From NCBI RefSeq assembly GCF_013912005.1, contig NZ_JACESB010000001.1:287205-351204 (forward strand): DNA of 64,000 bases, given 5' to 3'. How positions within the stretch are numbered: the stretch's first letter is position 1; each line of letters starts with the position of its first letter. This DNA is from Brevundimonas sp. (lineage in GTDB: Bacteria; Pseudomonadota; Alphaproteobacteria; Caulobacterales; Caulobacteraceae). The notes under the pieces were generated by a model. That model did not search any database, was not told the origin of the DNA, and saw nothing but the letters and a program-made list of their open reading frames with translations. Shown in pieces: positions 55,570 to 63,880 of the stretch. The position numbers and the translations under genes were made by a program.

Positions 55570-56694
55570 ATGCGAACACCGAACGTCTTCCGCGAACCGG
55601 AAGCCCGTCAGGCGCTGATCATCGCCGCCGGGATCTGGGCCGCTTCCGTGCCGGTGTTCATGGCTCCGACCTTCGCCGCGCCGAAGCCTGCTCCGGCCTG
55701 GGCCTGGCTGGCCATGGGCCTGGTCGCCCTGACCGGAATCCTGCTGACGCCCGTTCTCCTCGGGGTGGTGGAGGCCGTCGACCGCCGCGCCCGTCGGCCC
55801 CTCCGGCTGGCCATGATCGTTCTGGCCGTCGTCATCGTGGCCCTTGTCCATTCGGTGATCGACGCAGCGATCCAGGACGCCTTCATGTCCTGGTTCGATC
55901 CGGGCTCGCGGAGGACGATGTTCATCGACAAGGACGGGCGGATGACTCCGGCTCCGCTCCAGTACTATGTGCTGCTGAACTTCATCATCCTGCTGTGGGT
56001 GCACACGGGGGTGACCGTTCTGGGGGTGCTGAACCGCGTCAACATGAGGACGCGCCGCCAGGAGGTCGCGACGGCCAGGGCGGCGGCGGCGGCCAACGAC
56101 GCCCGCCTCGCGACCCTGCGCCTGCAACTCAGCCCGCACTTCATGTTCAACACGCTGAACGCAATCTCGAGTCTGATCCTGATCGGCCGCAGTGCGGATG
56201 CGGAACGCATGCTGGCCCGCCTGTCCGACTTCCTGCGCGCCTCCCTCGGACCGGAGGAGGCGGAGTTCGCGCCGCTCGGATCCGAGCTTTCAGCCGTCAG
56301 CGCCTACCTGGACATCGAGAGCCTGCGGTACGACGGCCAGCTGACCGTCGAGGTGACCGATGACAGAAGCCTGCAAGGGGCCCTCGTGCCGACGTTCCTG
56401 CTTCAGCCGCTGGCCGAACAGGCGGTCGCCCATGCAGTGAGCCCGCCGCGCCGCGAGGTCACGGTCCGGGTGCGGGTGTCGAAGATCGTCGACGGTCTGA
56501 GCATCGAGGTGCGGAGCCTCTCGGCGGGAGACGCGGGATCGTCGGACCCGCCCCTGCTGCATCTCGCGGCGGTGCGAGCCCGCCTGCGCGCCGTCTACGG
56601 GGATCGGGCGGCAATCGACGGGGCCTCGGACGCCGGAGGTTTCGCCGTGACCGCCCGTCTGCCGCTGGGAACTCCCGCAGGGGGCGCTTCATGA
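55570..56694 (+). CDS. LytS-type histidine kinase with degenerate ATP-binding domain
   Basis: 374 residues. Membrane helices (IIAAGIWAASVPVFMAP; WAWLAMGLVALTGILLTPVLLGVV; LAMIVLAVVIVALVHSVIDAAI; YYVLLNFIILLWVHTGVTVLGV) precede a PF06580-like domain with phospho-His190 (LQLSPHFMFNTLNAISSL). The ATPase looks broken: the N-box Asn is Gln (LLQPLAEQAVAHAVS), the DDGPG box reads SLSAGDAGSS, and the GLRN loop reads LLHLAAVRARL. It is co-transcribed with the LytTR gene (ATGA overlap). It may act as a phosphatase, a sensor in a heterodimer, or a dimer partner of the intact kinase. Confidence 0.88.
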   Translation: MRTPNVFREPEARQALIIAAGIWAASVPVFMAPTFAAPKPAPAWAWLAMGLVALTGILLTPVLLGVVEAVDRRARRPLRLAMIVLAVVIVALVHSVIDAAIQDAFMSWFDPGSRRTMFIDKDGRMTPAPLQYYVLLNFIILLWVHTGVTVLGVLNRVNMRTRRQEVATARAAAAANDARLATLRLQLSPHFMFNTLNAISSLILIGRSADAERMLARLSDFLRASLGPEEAEFAPLGSELSAVSAYLDIESLRYDGQLTVEVTDDRSLQGALVPTFLLQPLAEQAVAHAVSPPRREVTVRVRVSKIVDGLSIEVRSLSAGDAGSSDPPLLHLAAVRARLRAVYGDRAAIDGASDAGGFAVTARLPLGTPAGGAS

Positions 56695-57491
56695 CGCCGC
56701 TCCGCGTGTTGCTCGTCGACGACGAGCCGCTGGCGTTGGCGCGGCTCGAGGTCGGATTTCGCGAGATCGCCGACACCGTGATCGTGGGAGTGGCCCGGAA
56801 CGGCGACGAGGCGATCTCCCGCATCGAGTCGCTTCGGCCCGACGTCGTGATCCTCGACGTGAAAATGCCGCTGCGGGATGGGCTGGAGGTCGCTCGCAGC
56901 CTGGGCGAGAGCGATGCGCCTGAAGTCGTGTTCGTCACGGCTTTCGAGCAGTTCGCTCCCGACGCCTTCGAGATCGAGGCCGCGGACTATCTGTTGAAGC
57001 CGATCCGCTTCGAGCGGCTGCGCATTGCGGTGGAGCGCGCGCGCCGTCGACGGGCGGCGCGGGAGTCCGGAGCGCGGATCGAGGAACTGGAGAACGTCGT
57101 CGAGGCCCTGCGCGCCGACGCCCGGGGCAAGGTCGAGCCGGGCGCAGCGTACGAAAGCGAACTCTGGATCCCGACCTCGCACGGGGCGGTGCGGGTCGCC
57201 GCCAGCTCAATCATCTGGATCGAGGCGGCGCGGGACTACGTCATTCTGCACACCGCCGCGCGTAGCCTGATCCTCCGGGAGACCATGGCGCGGATGGAGG
57301 AAAGGCTGGACCCCGCGCTGGTCCTGCGTGTGCACCGATCCGCCTTCGTCAACCCCGCAGCGGTCACGGGCATCCAGCGGCTCGGCAAGGGGCAGTTCGC
57401 CGTGATCCTGTCTGACGGCCAGACGGTCACCGTGGGCCCCAACTATTCGCAGGCGGTTCTTGCAGTCCTGAGCGCCCGCGGGCGCCGCTGA
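56691..57491 (+). CDS. LytTR response regulator
   Basis: 266 residues. The receiver has Asp10/Asp11 and phospho-Asp56 (VILDVKMPLRDG), a Thr in FVTAFEQF and Lys in YLLKPIRFERL, so it is active. A coiled linker leads to the LytTR domain (about 165 to 260: IPTSHGAVRVAASSIIWIEAARDYVILHTA ... VHRSAFVNPAAVTGIQRLGKGQFAVILSDGQTVTVGPNYSQAV), which contacts DNA with loops rather than a helix. It overlaps the degenerate kinase by four bases. The direct repeat at 55480 is a likely autoregulatory site. Confidence 0.94.
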   Translation: MTPLRVLLVDDEPLALARLEVGFREIADTVIVGVARNGDEAISRIESLRPDVVILDVKMPLRDGLEVARSLGESDAPEVVFVTAFEQFAPDAFEIEAADYLLKPIRFERLRIAVERARRRRAARESGARIEELENVVEALRADARGKVEPGAAYESELWIPTSHGAVRVAASSIIWIEAARDYVILHTAARSLILRETMARMEERLDPALVLRVHRSAFVNPAAVTGIQRLGKGQFAVILSDGQTVTVGPNYSQAVLAVLSARGRR

Positions 57492-57867
57492 AGCGCCTGC
57501 GGGCGAATCCCCCGGAAACCAAGGCCTCTCACGTTCGGTGGCGGCGCTGATCCGCAACCGGCGGCCGGCCCCTCGCCACGTCGCCTCCCCGGGCGGGACC
57601 GCCCCGTCGTCGTCAGGGTCGTCCCGGTCGCAGCGGGAGCGCGCTCGTCGCGTGCGCGGACGGATTCATCGAAACGCCCTTTCCGGAACCGCCGTCGCGG
57701 TCCCTCCTTGGGAGGCCGTCGCTCCGGACTTCCCCCTTGAGAGCGAAGGCTCGTCTCGTGAGGCGACACCAAACGAAGTCGTCGGGCGGCGGCGCAAGTC
57801 GCCGCCCGACGACGGCGGTGCAACGGCGGTTCGCTTGCCGGGGCGCCGCCGCGGCGGAGTTCAGACG
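57492..57867. other. 376-base gap with a perfect 14-bp hairpin
   Basis: No convincing gene. A long plus-strand ORF (57538-58107) covers it, but its first 110 codons are low-complexity Arg/Ser/Pro/Gly sequence without homology features, so I treat them as non-coding. The notable structure is a hairpin, GTCGTCGGGCGGCG (57778-57791) with CGCCGCCCGACGAC (57800-57813), 14 perfect pairs and an 8-base loop. No T-run follows on either strand. It may be a leader or operator of the small gene that follows. Confidence 0.6.
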
Positions 57868-58107
57868 TTGGAAGTCAGGCCTTTCAGGATCAAGGCGGTC
57901 ATCACGATCGAGATCGACGCGGCGGACGCCTACGTCGTCGAAGCGCATCGGCGGGACCTCGACGCGGTGGTGGCGGAACTGGAGGCGCGGCACGGTTCCG
58001 CCCGGATGAGGATCATGGGACGGCGGCCCCGGTCGAGTCCGAGGGCGGGTCCGCCTCCGGTGCTTGGGCCGGAGTTCGAGATCGTGAAGGTTCGCTATGC
58101 CGGGTGA
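57868..58107 (+). CDS. Small hypothetical protein upstream of a MarR gene
   Basis: 79 residues, likely starting at a TTG (57868) with GGAG eight bases upstream. It reads as one alpha/beta unit: FRIKAVITIEIDAADAYVVEAHRRDLDAVVAELEARHGSARMRI, then a basic proline-rich piece, then GPEFEIVKVRYAG. The KAxITIEIDAxD opening resembles small alphaproteobacterial proteins of unknown function, recalled without a name. It overlaps the MarR start by 11 bases. Start choice is uncertain because no ATG is available. Confidence 0.55.
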   Translation: MEVRPFRIKAVITIEIDAADAYVVEAHRRDLDAVVAELEARHGSARMRIMGRRPRSSPRAGPPPVLGPEFEIVKVRYAG

Positions 58108-58564
58108 CCGGAACGGACCCTCGACCAATGCGCTCGCGGCCATCGTGAACCTGCTCCACGAGACGTTCGGGGATTTCACCCTGACCGAGCTGTCGACCCT
58201 GGTTGCGGCTTGCCAGCACGAGGGTCTGTCCGTCTCCAGCCTGGCGCGGGTCTGTCGCTTCACGGAAGCGACGGCCTCGCGGACCATCCGGAAGCTGGCG
58301 CCGGCTGATCTCCCCGGGGCGTTGCCGCCTGCGCGGGGGTTGCTGACGCTCGCCCGCGCCGCGACCGACAGCCGGTCGCGTTATGTGTTCCTCACCCCAC
58401 GCGGACGAGCCCTGTGCCGGACCTTCGACGAGATCATCGCTGACCGGCGGCGCCCGCCGTTGTCGGGAGCAGAGGCTCCGTCCCCCGTCGGAGCGGCGGG
58501 CGCCGCCGGGGGATCAGCCGGCGATCCGTCGGCTCCGGACCGTGGCGTTCCTGCGGCCGCCTGA
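58097..58564 (+). CDS. MarR-like winged-helix regulator
   Basis: 155 residues. The DNA-binding part is NALAAIVNLLHETFGDFTLTELSTLVAACQHEGLSVSSLARVCRFTEATASRTIRKLAP, with a wing region RSRYVFLTPRGRALCRTFDEII. The recognition helix (TEATASRTIRKL) is MarR-like, but the wing lacks the DRR signature, so the subfamily is unclear. A disordered Pro/Ala/Gly tail closes the protein. It lies between the LytTR module and the TonB-dependent receptor, so it is a candidate regulator of either. Confidence 0.8.
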   Translation: MPGDRNGPSTNALAAIVNLLHETFGDFTLTELSTLVAACQHEGLSVSSLARVCRFTEATASRTIRKLAPADLPGALPPARGLLTLARAATDSRSRYVFLTPRGRALCRTFDEIIADRRRPPLSGAEAPSPVGAAGAAGGSAGDPSAPDRGVPAAA

Positions 58565-58789
58565 GGGATTGTGGCAACTGTATAAGAGATTTGTTGCGTC
58601 ATCCCGCGTGCGAACACTTGCAGACGTGTAATGGTAAATCCTGTTGCGGAAAGGATATAAAGCAAATTCAACGGACGGGTACGGTAATTATGTCAGTTGA
58701 TTGACGGCGTAGCTTTGCGAAACCTTCCTTGCCGCGTCGTGCGGCGCGACCCGATACCGCCCGCTCAGGCGGTTCGCGAGGAGGAAGTA
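58565..58789 (+). promoter_or_regulatory. AT-rich leader before the TonB-dependent receptor
   Basis: 225 bases, much more AT-rich than the surroundings (for example GGATATAAAGCAAATTC near 58653 and GGTAATTATGTCAG near 58683). It should hold the receptor promoter, but no hexamer pair with good spacing was found. The Shine-Dalgarno GAGGAGGAAG lies just before the ATG at 58790. No Fur-box-like palindrome was recognised. Confidence 0.5.
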
Positions 58790-61700
58790 ATGAGACATCG
58801 CAACAGCCGGGTTCGGCTGATCACGTCAACGATGCTGGCAGGAGTCATGGCGGCCGCGGGGCCGGTCGCGGTCACGCTGATGAGTCCCGCGGTGGCGACG
58901 GCGCAGGACTACACCAGCGGCATCCTGTCCGGCTATGTGCGCGACAGCGCCGGCGCTCCGATCGCAGGGGCCGAGGTGTCGGTGACGTCGGCCCAGGGCG
59001 CAACCCGGCAGACGGTGACCTCCGCCGACGGCTCCTTCCGCGTGCCCGCGCTCGCCGTGGGTTCCTATACGGTGCAGATCAGCTCCCGCGCAGGCAGCGC
59101 CTCTGATCAGGTTTCCGTGTCGCCGGGCGGCGCGACCTATGACTTCACCGTGGGATCCTCGACCGACACCGATCTCGGAGAGATCGTGGTGACCGCCCAG
59201 CGCATCCGCGACTTCAACGCCACAGACACGGGCATGAGCGTGGATGTCCAGGAGTTCGCAGAGCGGGTGCCGACCGGCCGGTCGATCAACTCGGTGACCC
59301 TGTTCGCGCCGGGCGCGAGTGCGCCGGACGCCTCGATCAATGCGGGCTCGCGCCGCAACCAGTCCCTGGTGTCGCTCTCCGGCACGTCCGCCGCCGAAAG
59401 CGTCTACTACATCAACGGCATGAACGTCACGGACCAGCGCTCCTTCCTGGGCTATGGCGAGTTGCCGTTCGACTTCATCCAGACGATCGACACCAAGACC
59501 GGCGGCTATCAGGCCGAATACGGCCGTGCGACCGGCGGCGTCGTCAACATCGTGACCCGCTCGGGCAGCAACGAATGGACAGGCGGCGTCAGCGCCTTCT
59601 TCAGCCCCGACAGCCTGCGCTCGAACCGCTACACGTCCTACTCCCAGGGCGGCAGCAACGTGGCGGGCATCGAGGAGTTCAACCAGTTCTCCTCGTCGGA
59701 GACCCAGGACTACACGATCCACGCCGGCGGGCCGCTGTGGCGCGACCACCTGTTCTTCTTCGGCGTCTACAACATGCGTGACGTCCAGCAGGAGGGGCCC
59801 CGCAGACGCAACCACTCCTACAACGCCGGAACGGGCGTGATCACGCCTGCCGCGACCCTGTCGCAAACGGTGACGTCCTATGATGATCCCCGCTGGGCGG
59901 TGAAGCTGGACGCGGTCATCAATCCGGACCACCGGATCGAGGCCACCTTCATCGACGACAAGACGGTGACGACCTCCCAGGTGCGCACCTTCTCGGCCGC
60001 CACGGGCGACCTGACCGCCACCGCGGACCCGGTCTTCTCGGAGGCCGGCGGCCTCACCTCCATCTACAAGTACACGGGCGTGTTCACGGACTGGTTCACC
60101 CTGTCCGCCCTGTATGGCAAGCAGGAGAACTCCTACGTCGACTCCGGCGCGCCGACGTCTCTCCCCGGCGTGTTCGACGACATGGCGCCCGGCGGTCCGC
60201 GCTATCTGACCGCCGGCCGCCCCGCCCTGTACAACCTGTCAGGCGGAGACGTCCGTGAGACCACCCGGGTCGACGCCGACTTCTACTTCAGCCTGCTGGG
60301 CGACCACCACGTCCGGGTCGGCTGGGACAAGGAAGAGCTCACCTCCGTCGCGAACAATGCGTACTCGGGCGGGGCCTTCTATAACGCCGCCGCGCCCGGC
60401 TCCTGCGCGCCGGGAGCGGGCGCGGCCGGGTGCATCGTCGTGCAGACGTTCGCCAACCGCGGCACGTTCACCGCAGAGCAGACCGCCCTCTACGTCCAGG
60501 ATTCCTGGGACATCACGCCGGATCTGTCGATCCAGCTCGGCGTCCGGAACGACAAGTACGACTATCTGAACGGCGCGGGCCAAAGCTATGTGGCCATCGA
60601 TGACCAGTGGGCGCCGCGCCTCGGCTTCAACTGGGATCCCAGCGGACGCGGCGTCGACCGGATCTACGGATCGATGGGCGACTACTACCTGCCGATCGCG
60701 ACCAACACCTCCATCCGCGCCTCGTCCGGTGAGATCTACACCTACGAGTACTTCCAGGCGTCCCGTGACGCGGCCGGCAATCTGGTCATGAACGGCGACG
60801 CGCCGCAGCTGGGTCCGCGCTACGCGATCAGCTACCTGAGCCCGCCCGGCACGCCGGCCCGGGAACAGGTCGCCGAGCGCGACCTGAAGCCGATGTACGA
60901 GCGCGAGTTCATCCTCGGCTACGAACACCGCTTCGAGGACGGGATGTTCGCCGACTGGAGCGCGGGCGTCCGGTACATCAACCGCAACCTCGAGAGCGCG
61001 ATCGAGGACACGCAGATCGGCGACGCCGTGGCCCGCTACTGCATCCGCAACGGTCTCACCACCTGCGTGGTGACGGACGGCCCCGACACCTACACGCCGG
61101 CCGATGGAACGGACTTCGCGAGCTACTTCAACTATGCGCTGATCAACCCGGGCGACGGCGCGTCGGTGCTGGTCGACCTGCAGGCCGACCCGCGAACCCT
61201 GCCGGACGGTTCGCCCAACCCGGCCTACAACCCGCAGATGATCAACTTCACTGCTGCGGACATGAACCTGCAGGAAGTCGATCGCAGCTACGAGGCGCTG
61301 GAGTTCACCTTCGAACGCCCGTTCGACGGCACCTGGGGGCTGCAGGGCTCGTACACCCTGGCCGAGTCGAAGGGGAACTATGAAGGCGCCGTGAAGTCGG
61401 ACATCGGCCAGCTGGATACGTCCATCACCCAGGACTACGACCACGCGGCCAACCAGCTTGGCGGCTACGGCTATCTGCCGAACCACCACCGACACACCTT
61501 CAAGGCGTTCGGCTCCTGGGCGCCGACCGACCGTCTCGGGATCGGGGCCAACTTCACCGCCCAGTCCGGCCGCTACTACGGCTGTATCGGACGGGTGCCG
61601 CTGTCGGTGGATCCGTTTGCGCCGACCTCGGGGACGCCGTCGGGCTGGTACTGCCCGCTCGGCGCGGGCAACACGACCATCCCGACTCCGCGCGGCTCGC

Positions 61701-61957
61701 AGGGCAAGACCGACTGGGTTTACCAGCTGGACCTGAACTTCAACCTTGTCCTGCTCGACACGCCCGACCGCGGCCGACTGTCTGCGTCTCTCGACGTTTT
61801 CAACGTCTTCGACGGCGACACGGCCACGCGCGTGGTCGAACAGGGCCTGATCCGGACCGGCTCGAACCGCCCGGACGCCCGCGCGCCGTTCTACGGGATG
61901 GCCCGCAGCTACCAGGCGCCGCGCAGCGTGCGTTTCGGTCTGCGCTACACCTTCTGA
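58790..61957 (+). CDS. Oar-like TonB-dependent receptor with carboxypeptidase-regulatory-like domain
   Basis: 1055 residues. A signal peptide ends at ATAQD. A small Ig-like CarboxypepD_reg domain follows (GYVRDSAGAPIAGAEVSVTSAQG ... SADGSFRVPALAVGSYTVQIS), then the TonB box region (LGEIVVTAQRI), the plug (SINSVTLFAPGAS ... SLSGTSAAESVYYINGMNV ... GYQAEYGRATGGVVNIVTRSGSN) and a barrel ending RSVRFGLRYTF with a terminal Phe. This is the Oar/OmpA-related TonB-receptor group common in Caulobacterales and xanthomonads, often used for oligosaccharides or peptides. The substrate is not known. It is a single gene closed by a strong terminator. Confidence 0.93.
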   Translation: MRHRNSRVRLITSTMLAGVMAAAGPVAVTLMSPAVATAQDYTSGILSGYVRDSAGAPIAGAEVSVTSAQGATRQTVTSADGSFRVPALAVGSYTVQISSRAGSASDQVSVSPGGATYDFTVGSSTDTDLGEIVVTAQRIRDFNATDTGMSVDVQEFAERVPTGRSINSVTLFAPGASAPDASINAGSRRNQSLVSLSGTSAAESVYYINGMNVTDQRSFLGYGELPFDFIQTIDTKTGGYQAEYGRATGGVVNIVTRSGSNEWTGGVSAFFSPDSLRSNRYTSYSQGGSNVAGIEEFNQFSSSETQDYTIHAGGPLWRDHLFFFGVYNMRDVQQEGPRRRNHSYNAGTGVITPAATLSQTVTSYDDPRWAVKLDAVINPDHRIEATFIDDKTVTTSQVRTFSAATGDLTATADPVFSEAGGLTSIYKYTGVFTDWFTLSALYGKQENSYVDSGAPTSLPGVFDDMAPGGPRYLTAGRPALYNLSGGDVRETTRVDADFYFSLLGDHHVRVGWDKEELTSVANNAYSGGAFYNAAAPGSCAPGAGAAGCIVVQTFANRGTFTAEQTALYVQDSWDITPDLSIQLGVRNDKYDYLNGAGQSYVAIDDQWAPRLGFNWDPSGRGVDRIYGSMGDYYLPIATNTSIRASSGEIYTYEYFQASRDAAGNLVMNGDAPQLGPRYAISYLSPPGTPAREQVAERDLKPMYEREFILGYEHRFEDGMFADWSAGVRYINRNLESAIEDTQIGDAVARYCIRNGLTTCVVTDGPDTYTPADGTDFASYFNYALINPGDGASVLVDLQADPRTLPDGSPNPAYNPQMINFTAADMNLQEVDRSYEALEFTFERPFDGTWGLQGSYTLAESKGNYEGAVKSDIGQLDTSITQDYDHAANQLGGYGYLPNHHRHTFKAFGSWAPTDRLGIGANFTAQSGRYYGCIGRVPLSVDPFAPTSGTPSGWYCPLGAGNTTIPTPRGSQGKTDWVYQLDLNFNLVLLDTPDRGRLSASLDVFNVFDGDTATRVVEQGLIRTGSNRPDARAPFYGMARSYQAPRSVRFGLRYTF

Positions 61958-61975
61958 CGGCGTAGCAACGGGAGA

Positions 61976-62009
61976 CGGGCCGGCGAGCGCAAGCTCGCCG
62001 GCCCGTTTT
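61976..62009 (+). terminator. Intrinsic terminator of the receptor gene
   Basis: CGGGCCGGCGAGC (61976-61988) pairs with GCTCGCCGGCCCG (61993-62005), a perfect 13-bp stem with a GCAA loop, followed by TTTT. Confidence 0.92.
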
Positions 62010-62062
62010 CGTGGGGCGGCGGCTGGACCGGGACGCAGGTTCCCCATCCAGCCGCGGCCGCC

Positions 62063-62896
62063 CTATGCCGCCTGGATGAACGCCAGCAGGTCGGCGTTGA
62101 CGAGGTCCGGGTGGGTGGCGAACAGCCCGTGGGACAGGCCCGGATACGTCTTCAGCGTGCCGTTCGGCAGCAGCTTGATGGCCTGACGCGCGGACGCGTC
62201 GATCGGCACGACCTGATCGTCCTCGCCGTGCAGCAGGAGCACCGGCAGCGAAACGGCTTTCAGATCCTCGGTGAAGTCGGTCTCGGAAAAGGCGGTGATG
62301 CAGTCGTACTGGGCCTTTGCGCCGCCCGCCATGCCCTGGCGCCACCAGTTGCGGATCAGGCCTTCGCTGACCTCCGCTCCTTGGCGGTTGAAGCCGTAGA
62401 AGGGGCCCGAGGGCACATCGAGGAAGAACTGCGCGCGGTTCCGCCTGAGCGCCTCACGGAAGCCGTCGAACACCGCCATCGGCAGGCCGCCGGGGTAGGC
62501 CGCGGTGGCCAGCATGATCGGCGGCACGGCGCCGATCAGCACGGCCTTGGCGACGCGGCCGGGCCGGCTGCGGGCGACGTAGCGGATCGCCTCGCCCCCG
62601 CCGGTGGAGTGGCCGATATGGATGGCGTTCTTCAGGTCGAGCGCCTCGGCCAGTTCCGCCACGTCCGCGGCGTAGGTGTCCATGTCGTTGCCCGTGTCGG
62701 TCTGGTCCGATCGACCGTGGCCGCGGCGGTCGTGGGCGATGACGCGGAACCCCTTGTCCAGGAAGAACAGCATCTGGTTGTCCCAGTCGTCGGCGCTGAG
62801 CGGCCAGCCGTGGTGGAAGACGATGGGCTGGGCGTCCCGGGGGCCCCAGTCCTTGTAGAAGAGGCGGGTGTTGTCGGAGAGGGTGAGGTGGGTCAT
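62063..62896 (-). CDS. Alpha/beta hydrolase (non-haem haloperoxidase/esterase type)
   Basis: 277 residues, no signal peptide. The fold is seen in PIVFHHGWPLSADDWDNQ, VIAHDRRGHGRSDQ and the nucleophile elbow IHIGHSTGGGEAIRY (Ser near residue 98). The acid is in LLLHGEDDQVVPI and the histidine in PGLSHGLFATHPD. The closest known class is the cofactor-free chloroperoxidases and arylesterases. It is downstream of the exported hydrolase on the same strand, 58 bases apart, likely one transcript. Confidence 0.9.
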   Translation of the reverse strand: MTHLTLSDNTRLFYKDWGPRDAQPIVFHHGWPLSADDWDNQMLFFLDKGFRVIAHDRRGHGRSDQTDTGNDMDTYAADVAELAEALDLKNAIHIGHSTGGGEAIRYVARSRPGRVAKAVLIGAVPPIMLATAAYPGGLPMAVFDGFREALRRNRAQFFLDVPSGPFYGFNRQGAEVSEGLIRNWWRQGMAGGAKAQYDCITAFSETDFTEDLKAVSLPVLLLHGEDDQVVPIDASARQAIKLLPNGTLKTYPGLSHGLFATHPDLVNADLLAFIQAA

Positions 62897-62954
62897 GGCG
62901 GAGTCCTTTGAGAGGGGGTGAGAGGCGAAGACGGCTTCGGTTGGTCTGAAGGGA

Positions 62955-63746
62955 TCAGTTCGACCGCTCGCCGGCGCTGCGGGCGGCCTGGTCGATGACG
63001 TCGGCGACGGCGCGCGGCTGCGAGATCATCGGCACGTGGCTGGCGCGAATCTCGACCTTGACGGCGCCGATCTTGTCCGCCTGCTGACGCAGCATGGCCG
63101 GGGCGATGGCGGCGTCTTCGGTGGCGACGATGAACCAGCTCGGGCGCGTCCTCCAGGCGGCCTGGGTGACCGGCGTGGCGAAGGCCGACATGGCGATCGG
63201 CACCTGGGAGTCGCGCATGAAGGCGGCTTCCGCGTCGCTGACGTCGGCGGCGAAGCCTTCCTTGAAGCGCTCGGCGCTGATGAAGCCGAACCCGTCGGCC
63301 TGTTCTTCGATCACGAAGGTCGAGGGGATGCCGAAGCCCTCGTACTGGTCGCCGGCCGTCTCGCCCACATCGGCGGTCAGGGCGGAGACGTAGACCAGGC
63401 CCTTCACCTTTTCGTCGACGCCGGCCTCGGTGATCACCACGCCGCCCCACGAGTGGCCGACGAGGATGGTCCCGCCGTCCTGGCGGGCGAGGGCGCGCCG
63501 CGTGGCGGCCACGTCGTCCGCGAGGGAGGTGAGGGGGTTCTGGACGAGGGTGACCCGATAGCCGCGGGCGGTCAGGTCGTCATAGACGGCGCGCCAGCCC
63601 GAGCCGTCGGCGAAGGCGCCGTGAACGAGCACGACGTTACGGACCGTCTGGGTCGCCGGAATCGTCTGGACGGCCTGGGCCTGGGCGGCTCCGCCGATGC
63701 TGGCGGCGCCGACGGCGGCGAGGAGGATGCTGCGGAACTTGTTCAT
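62955..63746 (-). CDS. Exported alpha/beta hydrolase
   Basis: 263 residues with a signal peptide (MNKFRSILLAAVGAASIGGAAQAQA). The core has NVVLVHGAFADGSGWRAVYDDLTARGYRVTLVQNPLTSL, the elbow ILVGHSWGGVVITEAG (catalytic Ser) and ASHVPMISQPRAVADVI (catalytic His region). It belongs to the EstC/pyrethroid-type group of small esterases. The ATG at 63746 follows AAAGGAGACCC. A 17-bp palindrome centred 66 bases upstream is a likely operator. Confidence 0.9.
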   Translation of the reverse strand: MNKFRSILLAAVGAASIGGAAQAQAVQTIPATQTVRNVVLVHGAFADGSGWRAVYDDLTARGYRVTLVQNPLTSLADDVAATRRALARQDGGTILVGHSWGGVVITEAGVDEKVKGLVYVSALTADVGETAGDQYEGFGIPSTFVIEEQADGFGFISAERFKEGFAADVSDAEAAFMRDSQVPIAMSAFATPVTQAAWRTRPSWFIVATEDAAIAPAMLRQQADKIGAVKVEIRASHVPMISQPRAVADVIDQAARSAGERSN

Positions 63747-63803
63747 GGGGGTCTCCTTTGGAGCTGGGCTGGACGGTGATGGCGTACGGGTAAGAACGGA
63801 ATG

Positions 63804-63874
63804 GCGATAACAGTTATCGCGCAACACATTGATGCGCGCGGGCGCGGACGCATGTCAAGCCAATAATTATCGCG
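63804..63874 (-). promoter_or_regulatory. Likely operator(s) upstream of the exported hydrolase
   Basis: GCGATAAC-A-GTTATCGC (63804-63820) is a perfect 17-bp palindrome. A second, partial copy, ATTATCGCG with ATAATTAT (63863-63874), lies 50 bp further from the gene. Both share the ATTATCGC/TTATCGC core, as expected for a dimeric TetR-, MarR- or PadR-type repressor. No regulator gene is in the window on this side. Confidence 0.6.
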
Positions 63875-63880
63875 ACAGGT

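Noticed and set aside
57538-57867. N-terminal 110 codons of the ORF ending at 58107
   Set aside because: Arg/Ser/Pro-rich without conserved features or ribosome site; the TTG at 57868 with GGAG before it begins the part that looks like protein.
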